DNA of 64,000 nt, taken from the NCBI GenBank assembly GCA_009746045.1, contig RPFO01000264.1, positions 558,001-622,000 on the forward strand, written 5' to 3'. Below are positions 22,060 through 32,347 of the stretch, in pieces (the stretch's first letter is position 1; every line of letters begins with the position of its first letter). Below the pieces are notes generated by a model. The model had not been told where the DNA came from. It worked only from the letters and a program-made list of their open reading frames with translations, and searched no databases. A program made the position numbers and the translations under genes. This stretch comes from Mesostigma viride (taxonomy: Eukaryota > Streptophyta > Mesostigmatophyceae > Mesostigmatales > Mesostigmataceae).

Positions 22060-22740
22060 CACTACTCAAGCGTTGGTAGTGCACTCGGCTCCTGCGGCCT
22101 CGCCATCAGTGCATCGCCTGATCCTATAAACGCAGTCGCCCAGAAGAATCGCGCCCAACAGAACCGCGCTTTCGGCCCCAACCTTTCAAGGTCGACGATC
22201 ACGACTGGACCAACATATCACCGGCCAGTGCTTTGCACTGCATCTTCTTCGGGGACTATGCCTCGCTTTACGACCTGTGCATCCATCTTGACAGCATCCA
22301 TTGCCTCATCACCCCGGACGGCTCCTGGTTTAACCCCAGGTCTCTGTTCGGTTGCCCCCGCCCCCAACTCCAGCACACCGTTCTCAATTCTCTCGATCCT
22401 CATGCGCTCTGACGGCGAGATCTGGGCCCCATCCATCTCTGCATCCACACTCCGTTCCATCCTTACGGACGCCCTCCAGCAGCACGTGACTCCCCTTGCT
22501 GCAGATGTGGTAGCAATGGGCAGCACGCTGGCTACTAAGCTCCCTCAACTTTCCACCACCGTCACCTCCACCTCCACCCTCCTCACCTCCACCTCCGCTG
22601 CCGCCTACACCTCCACCGCCGACCTCAAAGCCCAGCTCCTCGACCTCGACACCCGCCTCCACGACAACGCCATCGCCATTGAGTGCCTGCAACACACCGC
22701 AGGCCTCACCGCCCAAACCGGAGTTATGTTCCTAATTAAT
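22060..22740 (+). pseudogene. Possible coding relic of unknown origin
   Basis: Two plus-strand frames read like protein in succession. From about 22120 to 22400 one frame gives HDWTNISPASALHCIFFGDY, LDSIHCLITPDGSWFNPRSL and QHTVLNSLDPHAL. From about 22400 the next frame gives DGEIWAPSISASTLRSILTD and then a Ser/Thr-rich and helical stretch (ADLKAQLLDLDTRLHDNAI) up to the GGGA array. A single frame change at about 22405 would join them. The composition suggests an ORF1-like or gag-like retroelement protein or an old host exon. The family is not recognised. Confidence 0.35.
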
Positions 22741-22749
22741 TAATTAATT

Positions 22750-23463
22750 GAGGGAGGGAGGGAGGGAGGGAGGGAGGGAGGGAGGGAGGGAGGGAGGGAG
22801 GGAGGGAGGGAGGGAGGGAGGGAGGGAGGGAGGAGGGAGGGAGGGAGGGAGGGAGGGAGGGAGGGAGGGAGGGAGGGAGGGAGGGAGGGAGGGAGGGAGG
22901 GAGGGAGGGAGGAGGGAGGGAGGGGAGGGAGGGAGGGAGGGAGGGAGGGAGGGAGGGAGGGAGGGAGGGAGGGAGGGAGGGAGGGAGGGAGGGAGGGAGG
23001 GAGGGAGGGAGGGAGGGAGGGAGGGAGGGAGGGAGGGAGGGAGGGAGGGAGGGAGGAGGGAGGGAGGGAGGGAGGGAGGGAGGGAGGGAGGGGGAGGGAG
23101 GGAGGGAGGGAGGGAGGGAGGGAGGGAGGGAGGGAGGGAGGGAGGGAGGGAGGGAGGGAGGGAGGGAGGGAGGGAGGGAGGGAGGGAGGGAGGGAGGGAG
23201 GGAGGGAGGGAGGAGGAGGGAGGGAGGGAGGGAGGGAGGGAGGGAGGGAGGGAGGGAGGGAGGAGGGAGGGAGGGAGGGAGGGAGGGAGGGAGGGAGGGA
23301 GGGAGGGAGGGAGGGAGGGAGGGAGGGAGGGAGGGAGGGAGGGAGGAGGGAGGGAGGGAGGGAGGAGGGAGGGAGGAGGGAGGGAGGAGGAGGGAGGAGG
23401 GAGGGAGGAGGAGGGAGGGAGGGAGGGAGGGAGGGAGGGAGGGAGGGAGGGAGGGAGGGAGGG
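22750..23463. repeat. (GGGA)n satellite, about 0.7 kb
   Basis: Nearly pure GGGA repeats with rare GGA slips, preceded by TTAATTAATTAATTG. It is the same motif as the 11966 array but with the purine strand on top. Long Arg-Glu-Gly-Gly or Pro-Pro-Ser-Leu ORFs on either strand are artefacts of the repeat. Confidence 0.97.
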
Positions 23464-23492
23464 CATGACTGACGGAGGGCATGAATGAGGGA

Positions 23493-23740
<248 letters not shown>

Positions 23741-23745
23741 TTATA

Positions 23746-23842
23746 TGGGTGGGTGGGTGGGTGGGTGGGTGGGTGGGTGGGTGGGTGGGTGGGTGGGTGG
23801 GTGGGTGGGTGGGTGGGTGGGTGGGTGGGTGGGTGGGTGGGT
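23746..23842. repeat. (GGGT)n satellite
   Basis: About 24 perfect copies of GGGT after the short linker GGTTATAT. The G3 tracts fit quadruplex formation. Confidence 0.97.
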
Positions 23843-23961
23843 GCATCCCGTTTCGTTTAAGTGGCCAGCCGGAGCGGCTGCTTAGGTTTTAGCGGGCAAG
23901 TGTTCGAAGCGCGTCATTGGTGAATTACTCGGGAACTTGGGTTTCCCCGCGAAACTCCAAC

Positions 23962-24271
23962 CGCACGTTCAGATTTCCAAATCTCAAGTAAAGTTCGGCG
24001 CAACTTTCTGAACGGGGGCAGTTGACGAGCAGCATTCCTCCGGACGAATGAATTGCGTTCCATACTTGCGCAAAATTTTGAAAGGTAGCTTGCGTGCAGC
24101 CCTACTAAAATTTGCGCGCACGTTCAGATTTCCAAATCTCAAGTAAATTTCGGCGGAACATTCTGAACGGGGGTAGTTGGCGGGCAGCGTTCCTCCAGAC
24201 GAATGAAATGCGTTCCATACTAGCGCAAAATTTTGAAAGGTAGCTTGCGTGCAGCCCTACTAAAATTTGCG
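23962..24271. repeat. Tandem duplication of a 155-bp unit
   Basis: Two copies, 23962-24116 and 24117-24271, each starting CGCACGTTCAGATTTCCAAA and ending TACTAAAATTTGCG. They differ at about ten positions. No ORF. Confidence 0.9.
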
Positions 24272-24500
24272 CGAAGTGTGGGACTGAAAATTCGTAACGG
24301 AAACTTTTTGGTAGTTGCCGTCACTTCCTCTTGTGCAAACGTGTGGGAGTGAAAATTCGTAACGGAAACTTTTTGGTAGTTGCCGTCACTTCATTTTGCG
24401 CGAGTGTTGGGCTGAAAATTCGTAACGGAAACTTTTTGGTATAGTTGCCGTCACTTCCTTTGGTTCGACTGAAAATTCGCTGAAATTCGCTGAATTCGTA
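24272..24500. repeat. Three tandem copies of a 62-66-bp unit
   Basis: Each unit carries TGAAAATTCGTAACGGAAAC and ends with TTGCCGTCACTTC. Copies start at about 24276, 24341 and 24403, followed by a partial fourth (GACTGAAAATTCGC). It directly follows the 155-bp tandem repeat, and both contain TTTGCGCGA-like joints. Confidence 0.85.
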
Positions 24501-24628
24501 CCGTAGCCTAATTTTTAGTACCTCGAAGTGACGGGGCACCTAAAAATTTGCCCACAAGTACACTTGGCAGCGCGCTCACTGGGAAAAATTGTACAGCCGC
24601 TCCGGCGGGCCACTTGAACGAATTGTAA

Positions 24629-25070
24629 TGGGGTGGGTGGGTGGGTGGGTGGGTGGGTGGGTGGGTGGGTGGGTGGGTGGTGGGTGGGTGGGTGGGTGGG
24701 TGGGTGGGTGGTGGGGGTGGGTGGGTGGGTGGGGGTGGGTGGGTGGGTGGGTGGGTGGGTGGTGGGTGGGTGGGTGGGTGGGTGGGTGGGTGGGTGGGTG
24801 GGTGGGTGGGTGGGTGGGTGGGTGGGTGGGTGGGTGGGTGGGTGGGTGGGTGGGTGGGTGGGTGGGTGGTGGTGGGTGGTCGGGTGGGTGGGTGGGTGGG
24901 TGGGTGGGTGGGTGGGTGGGTGGGTGGGTGGGTGGGTGGGTGGGTGGGTGGTGGGTGGGTGGGTGGGTGGGTGGGTGGGTGGGTGGGTGGGTGGGTGGGT
25001 GGGTGGTGGGTGGGTGGGTGGGTGGGTGGTGGGTGGGTGGGTGGGTGGGTGGGTGGGTGGGTGGGTTGGG
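24629..25070. repeat. (GGGT)n satellite, about 0.44 kb
   Basis: GGGT repeats with scattered single-base slips. The same motif as at 23746. The long Gly-Trp-Val-Gly ORFs in all three plus frames are repeat artefacts. Confidence 0.97.
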
Positions 25071-25800
25071 AAGGTGTGCTTTTTATTATGATGATTAGCT
25101 AAGTTACATGTGTGTTATTGATGCACATGTTGACGTTGTATCATGGGCGTGTGCCCCTAAGTCTGCCTTCCTGCATTGTCACATGATATATAATCTAGAT
25201 GTGTTGCTGGGAACCTGACTATACCTTCCAAACTGGAATGAAATCTTGACAACTATGTGATGAAACCCTTGAAAAACAATTACTAGGAACTGCATTTTTT
25301 GTGTTATGTTCGCTAGCATCTGTCACCTATTGGTCGTGCAAACAGTCTGAATTTCTTGTGGGCAGTTAACATAGATGTTTTTATGAGCTGTGCAAAGTTC
25401 TAGGCTTAACTGAGTTCATTGATATGTGCACCCATGTGTCGGAACCCTTGGAAAACCATGAAAAACTGCATATTGGGGGGTATTTATGCTAGCATATGTC
25501 ACCATTTTGCCATCCAACCAGCCTGAAACTTTGTGGGCATGCTTCATGGGATGTGTTTAGAACATGTGCAAAGTTCCAGGCCCAACTGAGTTCATTTGGT
25601 GTCATTATATATGCGGCAGGCGGTACCACCATTCCGTGGCAGCTTGGCCCAGTTTGCTACCGGCTGGCACACGTTTTCAGTGAATTTTGGGCTCCAGATT
25701 TAAATGCAACGTGCGGTTTGAGGCAGGGGAAAACATGCGTGGACGATAGGAATTATAGCACCGGCGGGCTTCAAAGTGCCGGACGGCAGGCGGTACCGCG
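25071..25800. repeat. Unassigned DNA with a degenerate 177-bp tandem repeat
   Basis: Two diverged copies begin at about 25312 and 25489 with GCTAGCAT(C/A)TGTCACC and end with AACTGAGTTCATT. A partial upstream match (AACCCTTGAAAAAC / AACCCTTGGAAAACC) extends the unit. No gene is seen. GC content rises sharply after about 25775, where the LINE appears to start. Confidence 0.6.
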
Positions 25801-25813
25801 ACCGCAGCGCGTT

Positions 25814-25861
25814 GGGGGGCTGCCGCCCCCCAAACCCCCCGCGTGGGGGGCTCCGCCCCCC
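25814..25861 (+). other. Paired GC hairpins at the LINE 5' end
   Basis: Two adjacent stem-loops with seven-pair stems: GGGGGGC-TGCC-GCCCCCC (25814-25831) and GGGGGGC-TCC-GCCCCCC (25845-25861). They lie about 45 bases before the first ATG of the LINE ORF, in what should be its 5' untranslated region. Confidence 0.6.
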
Positions 25862-25903
25862 ACCCCCCGCCCCCCCCCTCGGTGGCTGCCACGCCTGCCC
25901 TGA

Positions 25904-27586
25904 TTGTTCATGGACGACCCACGACCCCCTTCACCAAACGGCTCCCCCGCTCCCCGGTTGGCGCCTCGGCGGTCCTCTCGGCTTGCGGCCCTTCTTGCGG
26001 AGGTGGGCGACCCGGCTGCGGGGGGCTCGGGCGCCCCGGTCTCCCCCTCCTTGGTCTGCGAGGTCTGCCGGAGCGGGCACCGCGGGCACCACATGTTAGT
26101 TTGTGATGCTTGCAATTCCGGGTGGCACTTACAGTGTCTTACTCCCCGGCTCTACCGGGTCCCGCCGGGCTCCTGGACGTGCCCGCGCTGTCCCCCCGGC
26201 GGGCCCCCGGGCTGCCCTCCCCGCTGGGTGCTCCGGCCCCCTGCCCCGTGTGCCCCCCTGCCGAGGCCCTCGGGGCGGGCCGTGGCCTGCCCGATGGGGC
26301 CGCCGTTGCTCGGGCCCTGGCGCCCTCGGCCCCGGGGCCCCACCCGTCGCCTGGCCCCGCCGACGGGGGCGCGGCGCTGTCGCCTGGGCTGGGCCCGGCC
26401 GACCCCCGGCGGGCCTGGCGACCCCGGCGCCCGCCCCCGGCCCCTCGCTCCCCGACGCTCTGGCCTCCCTTCCCCCGGCCGCGGTTGGCCACCCAGCCGC
26501 CACCCCCGTCCTTGCCGCGTGGGACGACGGCCCCCGGGCCCACGCGTTCACCTCGTGGCCGCCCTCGCACATTGTCGGCGTGGTGGGCCGCGCCACCTTT
26601 TCTTGGGCGTACTGCCCTTTGTTGCTGGACGCGGTCGGGTTGACGGCCGCCTTCCCCTCGCTCCCTAGGCCCCCGGCCTTCCTGGCCCTAGTTGCGCGGG
26701 TGCGGGCGACATTTCTTTCCGCCGCCCCCCGGTGACGGCCTCGACTCTTTGGGGGTATGTCTTGGAAGGATATCACGCCGGCTGCCGGCTGCCGTGGCAT
26801 CTCCCGGCCGCCCGGCAGGAAGAGCTGCTTTCCCTGGACGAGCGGGTGGGTCAGGAGGTGGTCGAGTTCGTCACGGCGGTGGCTCGAGACGCACAGGTCT
26901 CGGTGCGGGCGGCCTACCTCGCGGGCGGCGCCGACCTGGGCCTCATGTCCCCGCGGCAGCTTCGCCTCTTCTTGGACGCCCAGGCCCCGCCTCCCGGCCC
27001 GGTTGCCAGTGGGGGCTTTCTCATCACCTCCCTCAGCCTGGCGCAGGCCGCCATGCTGCGTGTGGAGTTCGGGGCCCCCATCGCGGTTCAGGGCGGCCAG
27101 GCCATCTTGGTGGACTCGGCCGGGCGCGCCCAGCCCCTAACCGCGGGGACGCCTGTTTCTGCCTTCCTCCACGACATCCTGGAGTTGGCAGGCATCCCGC
27201 ACGAATGGCACCCCGCGGCTGACCAACCGGTCGGCATCCTCTCGCGCGCCCAGATTGCTGCTCTCCCGGGTTGCTGGGAGGCCGGCTGGGACCCGCCCCC
27301 CCCTGACATGTCCGGTCCCTTCTGGAGGGGGACGACCCCGAGTCGGGCTCCTGTGCCATCTGCCTTGAGCCCTTCCGGCCGGGGGATGGCTTGTGTCGCC
27401 TGCCCGCGTGCGGCCACACATTCCATCAAGCGTGCATCGCGCGCAGCTTGCTCCACTCCGTGCCGCGCTGCCCGTTGTGCCGGGCTGTTGTGCCGCCCCC
27501 TGGGACTGCGCTTCCTCTCGGCCCGCCCCCGGTCTCGCTGGGTCCCCTGCCGGGTCCCCACCGGGCCCCGGGGCCAGCTGCCTCCC
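25904..27586 (+). pseudogene. LINE ORF, N-terminal part: PHD finger, unknown domain, RING-H2 finger
   Basis: The first frame (from ATG 25904 or 25910) has the PHD finger at residues about 52-95: CEVCRSGHRGHHMLVCDACN, then GWHLQCL and WTCPRC, all eight Cys/His ligands present. Frame changes in very C/G-rich DNA follow. From about 26540 a protein-like region reads TFSWAYCPLLLDAVGL and then, after a shift near 26720, GQEVVEFVTAVARDAQVSV and MLRVEFGAPIAVQGGQAILV. This has no family I recognise. The RING-H2 finger is at about 27350-27490: CAICLEPF, CRLPACGHTFHQAC, CPLC. The RING frame runs straight into the TRIM insertion and continues in frame after it. A PHD could target the element to particular chromatin marks, and a RING would suggest ubiquitin ligase activity; both are inference. 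Confidence 0.72.
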
Positions 27587-28102
27587 TGTCAAGAATCCTG
27601 TCTTGAATATGCCCATTATGCTGACCGTGCAGAAATCTATAATACGGGCAGTTGTATTCGAGCCCTAATTAACAAATAGATATGCTCGGATAGTAGTACC
27701 TAAGTGGGATTTGTCCTACGTGAACGGACACTATGACTATGTGCCAAGTTGTACAATGGCACTAGGACGATTGGTCACTATCTTCACCAGATTATAGTAT
27801 TGTGTCATGTGCATGTCATACCATGCCGTACCGAGTCATGCATGCGCATGCACCATGTTCCAACATACCAGCTGTCGTTATCGACCCATTGTCGGCCCAT
27901 GCGCATACCAGGGCCGCCGCCACCACTCACCTACCATAATTACCAATGACAGTACACGCTACCTTGAGGTAGCCATGGAAAGCCACACCATATGGACGTA
28001 ATAAATAATTTTCCTGGCTCCTGACGCTTAAGTTGGCAATGATTCACCACTTACAAATTATTAATTTAAGTCCCCATAATAATAACCCCATGCCTTTTAA
28101 CA
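27587..28102 (+). repeat. 5' LTR of the TRIM-like element
   Basis: 516 bp, TG...CA ends; followed by the primer-binding site. Confidence 0.92.
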
Positions 28103-28115
28103 TGGTATCGGAGTC
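28103..28115 (+). promoter_or_regulatory. Primer-binding site of the TRIM-like element
   Basis: TGGTATCGGAGTC immediately after the LTR; the TGGTATC start resembles the initiator-Met tRNA complement used by copia-type elements. Confidence 0.75.
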
Positions 28116-29090
28116 TTTTGTACCGGCACCATTTCGCGTGGCATCAACATTCTTTTGGGCGCATTCTTTTTGAAACCGGAATTCCTTTTTTTTTTTTTTT
28201 TTAACGGTCATCACTTCAAGAGCCCAGAACCTGCCGTGCTCCAAGTTTCCAAGAAAAAGGGGAACATTCCCTGGGTCCTGCTCTCAAGGCCAGCCTGCTG
28301 ACACAGCTGCACACCACACTAAGGAGGGTGCTCACTAGCCCCCACGTTGTTTTCAGCACTAGTTGCAGTTTTATCATTCAGTCCCATCAGCACCATCACA
28401 CTGGCATCAACAAGCACAGCAGGCAACACCAGCAGGAACAGAGTACACTGCATAGTCCATGCAGGCAGCTACCCACACTTGCCTAGCCAGCAAGGAGAAG
28501 TAGTAGCACCCAGCAGCACATGCATGACTCTCCACCACAGGCGTAGAGTAGATAGTAGCTGCAGTCAGCTGCACGCACTTGTCTAGCTAGCAAGTAGCAG
28601 TCCAGCAACCAGCTCTACATCCTCACGTCACAGTTCACCTTGTAGTAGTTGCAGTAAGTTGCACCAAACCCTGTTGGCAAACAAGTCAAAGTAGCACTAC
28701 CAGCACCACACAAGAAACTGTACCCACACACAGCATATAGATCGTGTGTGCACACACAGCAGCTGACGTCACCGGTTTACCAGCAGCTACCAGTACCCAA
28801 CGTTTCCAGCTGCAACCCTGGCATCAACCAGTACCGGCTACAGTCTGCATCCAGCCTCAACACTGAGCAACCAGTCTTTACAGTTTAAGAGCCTGTTTCC
28901 AGTTTGGCTCCACCCTCGTGTGGCGCACTCCATGTGACAATATGGGGCTACACAACCTTGCCCTCATTTTTCTTGCTGTTTTATATCAAGACCAGGGTGT
29001 CGTGTAAGGAGGGAATCCACTTAGGTACCCGACTACCCTCGCCCAGGATCTAGCATTTGTATTTATAGACAGCATCATGTGCAAGGAGGG

Positions 29091-29602
29091 TGTCAAGAAT
29101 CCTGTCTTGAATATGCCCATTATGCTGACCGTGCAGAAATCTATAATACGGGCAGTTGTATTCGAGCCCTAATTAACAAATAGATATGCTCGGATAGTAG
29201 TACCTAAGTGGGATTTGTCCTACGTGAACGGACACTATGACTATGTGCCAAGTTGTACAATGGCACTAGGACGATTGGTCACTATCTTCACCAGATTATA
29301 GTATTGTGTCATGTGCATGTCATACCATGCCGTACCGAGTCATGCATGCGCATGCACCATGTTCCAACATACCAGCTGTCGTTATCGACCCATTGTCGGC
29401 CCATGCGCATACCAGGGCCGCCGCCACCACTCACCTACCATAATTACCAATGTACACGCTACCTTGAGGTAGCCATGGAAAGCCACACCATATGGACGTA
29501 ATAAATAATTTTCCTGGCTCCTGACGCTTAAGTTGGCAATGATTCACCACTTACAAATTATTAATTTAAGTCCCCATAATAATAACCCCATGCCTTTTAA
29601 CA
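29091..29602 (+). repeat. 3' LTR of the TRIM-like element
   Basis: 512 bp, preceded by the purine tract GCAAGGAGGG and followed by the TSD CTCCC. Confidence 0.92.
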
Positions 29603-32347
29603 CTCCCCGACCCCTCGGCCGCCGCCCCCGGCCTCGCTGCCGGGGCCTGGGGTGGTCGCGGGCGCGCTGGCGAGTCCCCCTGGGAGGGGCGCCGGCGTTC
29701 TCGATCCCCCTCCGCTGGGGGTCTCCCCGGTGGGCACTGCCTCCTCCGTGGCCCCGGCGGGCATGCCGGGCGCTGGTCGGGTCGTGGTGCGCGCGCCTGC
29801 CGGCCCGGCTGGGGAGACGCCGCAGGCCCCACGTCCTGCCTTTGCTGGCGCCGCTCCCCGCCACTCAGCGCCCGCCGACGGCCTTCACCGGTGTGCCGTG
29901 CTGCTTCCCACGGGGTCCCCGTGTGCTGGTGTGTTCCACAACCGTAACCTCCTCTGCCAGCACCTTCGCGCTGTGCACCCCGATCTCGGCGCGGCGGATC
30001 TGCAGGCCATGAGCTGTTACCGGTGCCCGGAAGCTCACTGCCAGCGGGTGTACTCCATTCACGGGCGCGCTCAGCACGCGCGCGCCTGTGTTGCTCAACG
30101 GCCCCTCAACCGGCCAGCAGTCCCGGCCCCCTCCCCCCTCCCGCCTCGGCTCCCACCGGCTCCCAGCCCCCGCCGCCCGACTACTCGGCCAGTTGGCGTT
30201 GGCTTGACACGGTTCCCTGGGATGCATGCGCCATCAACCCGACGTCTACCCTGACCGACCTCCCCCACCGCGCGCGTAGCCTTTTCGCGCAATGTGCAAT
30301 CGTTTCTCTCCGGCGCATGCACGCCGCTCCGGACGACCCGCTGGGCTTTAAACTGCACATGGTGACCCCCCGCCTGCTCCTCACCCCTCTCGGGCGTGGT
30401 GTGCGCGGCCTCCAGGGTGCGGTTATTGCCCGTTGCCGACGCTTTCTGCAGGGGGACTGGGAGGGGCTGTTTGGCGTGCCGCCCCCGCGCACGGCCCGGC
30501 TGTCGGGGGAGGTCAACTTCGAGCGGGTGGCCGCCGACGTCATCCGCCTCGTCCGCGAGGGGCAGCTCAGCCGGGCCATGACCCGCTTGGAAATGGCCAA
30601 GCTGGCCCCCGCCAATGCGGCTACCCTGGCGGCCTTGGAGGCTCTTCACCCTGCGGAGCCCGGATTCCAGCTGCCCGTGCCGGACCCCCTGCCGGCCCCC
30701 CTCCGGCTGGACCGCGACTGCTTCCTGGAGGTGATGCGTGCGGTCCCGCGGGCTTCCTCTACCGGGCCGTCGGGCTGGCGCTACGAGCACTTGGAGGTCC
30801 TGGTGGGGCATGGGGGCGAGGACATTCTCTTTGACACCCTCATTGACCTGGCGGCTGGTCGCGTTCCTCCCGCTGCGCGCGAGTGGTTAGCGGGCGCTCG
30901 CCTCCTCGCTCTGCTCAAGGGTGTCTTGCCCCCCCCGAGGGCAAGGTGCGCCCGATCGCCTGCGGTGAGGTGCTCCGCAAGCTCGTGGGCAAAGTGATCT
31001 GCCGCCAAAAGGCGCCCGAGCTCCGTGCCTTTTTCTGCCCGCCCCTCGCAGCGGGTGAGACCTCGGTGGCGGCCCAGCTGGGGGTGACGACTCCAGGCGG
31101 GGCGGATATCCTCATCCATTCGGTGCAGGCCTACCTCGAGGCCCACCCCACCCACGCTGTCGTCAAGGTCGACTGCCACAACGCGTTCAACAGTCTGTCC
31201 CGCGCCAGCATGTTTGCGGCCGTCATGGAGTCCTTCGAGGACTTGTACGCTTGGACAGCCGTGTGCTACGGCCAGCCCGGCCAACTGGTTCACATCATGG
31301 AGGACGGCACTCGCGGCGGCCTGCTGTCGCGGTCGGGCACCCAGCAAGGGGACCCCCTGGGACCCCTGTACTTTGCCGCCCCCCTCCAGGGTTGCCTCCA
31401 AGCGGTCCATGCTGCCCACCCGGCGGTCGCTATTCAGGCCTACTTGGATGATATCTACCTTCTGGGCCCTGTGCCGGACACCACCGCGGCTCTGCTGGCA
31501 CTGCAGACCGCGGTGGCCGACATCAACCTCCAGTTGACCCTGGCCAAGTGCGCGGTGTACTCGCCCCAAGGTGATTGCTCCGGCTTTCCGCCCCAGCTCT
31601 TGGGCCGGGACGAGCGCCTCCATGGGTTGGATGTCCTCGGCGTTCCGGTTGGCGACCCCGAGTTTGTCATCGATGCTCTGCGGGCCGCCCTCGAGGCACG
31701 CACTGAGGTACTGCCCTTGATTGCGCGCCTTCATGATTCGCAGACCAAGGGTCTGCTTCTGTGGTTTTGCGCTCACCCTCGCGTCGTTCACTGGCTCCGG
31801 GGCGCTCTTCCGGCTCAGGTCCGGCTGGCTGCCGAGGGCCACGACGAACGCATCCAATCGGCCTTGGCGCAGCTGGTCCCGGGCCCCGACCTCCCGCCAC
31901 ATGCTATTCGCATTGCCTCCCTGCCTGCACGGATGGGTGGCTGCGGTCTGACTCGTGCCGCCCGGCTGGCCCCAGCAGCATTTTTGGGCTCCGTCGCTCA
32001 GTCGTGGGCGGAAAGCTGCCGGCTCCTGCCCCTTTTGGCAACGGCAGCGCCTGACCTCCTGGACCCCAGCAGCCCTTTGCCCTTCGTCACCGCCATCCAG
32101 GAGGCCTATGCTGAGATCCAGCAGGCCTGTTCTCCCGTCCGTGCCGCTCAGGCGGTACAGCGCCACCTCCCTCGCGGCACTCCCTCGGTCGCCTCCGTTC
32201 AATCTCCCGCCGCATTCCCTGCTCGCGTCATCGATAAACACCAGAAAACCTACGCGGGTATTCTGCACACGGCTGATTGGATTGCTCTTTTCGCGGACCT
32301 CAACGCCCAGGGACGTGCGTGGCTGTTCTCGCTTTCCTTGCGGAGTG
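29603..32347 (+). pseudogene. LINE ORF, central part: C2H2 fingers and reverse transcriptase
   Basis: The part begins in frame with the RING segment. Two zinc-finger-like motifs are at about 29885-30090: HRCAVLLPTGSPCAGVF with HLRAVHPD, and YRCPEAHCQRVYS with HGRAQHARAC. N-terminal C2H2 fingers are typical of R2/NeSL-type LINEs, where they bind DNA. After a frame change near 30170 in a C-rich run the RT starts (STGPSGWRYEHLEVL). A second change occurs at the C8 run near 30935. RT motifs then follow: GKVRPIACGEVLRKLVGK, VVKVDCHNAFNSLSR (motif A), RSGTQQGDPLGPLYF (motif B) and YLDDIYLLG (catalytic DD at about 31446-31451). The thumb and linker run to RAWLFSLSLRS at the TR-GAG insertion. Confidence 0.85.

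Larger units (their letters stand above)
27587..29602 (+). mobile_element. TRIM/LARD-like non-autonomous LTR retrotransposon
   Basis: LTRs are 27587-28102 (516 bp) and 29091-29602 (512 bp), both TGTCAAGAATCC...CTTTTAACA and nearly identical; the main difference is four extra bases (ACAG) in the first. The TSD CTCCC is at 27582-27586 and 29603-29607. The primer-binding site TGGTATCGGAGTC directly follows the first LTR (28103), and a purine tract AAGGAGGG precedes the second. The internal 988 bases have no coding capacity and contain CAGCA-rich low-complexity DNA. High LTR identity means recent insertion, into the LINE. Confidence 0.93.

Noticed and set aside
24589..25102. Gly-Trp-Val-Gly repeat ORFs, likewise Val-Arg-Ala-Cys at 23481-23892 and Met-Asp-Gly-Trp at 49458-50136
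   Set aside because: Artefacts of GGGT, GTGC and GGAT satellites.
26129..26800. Minus-strand ORF of 223 codons opposite the LINE, and similar shadow ORFs at 27033-27616 and 30095-32268
   Set aside because: They are antisense shadows of very GC-rich coding DNA; the plus strand has recognisable zinc fingers and RT motifs.
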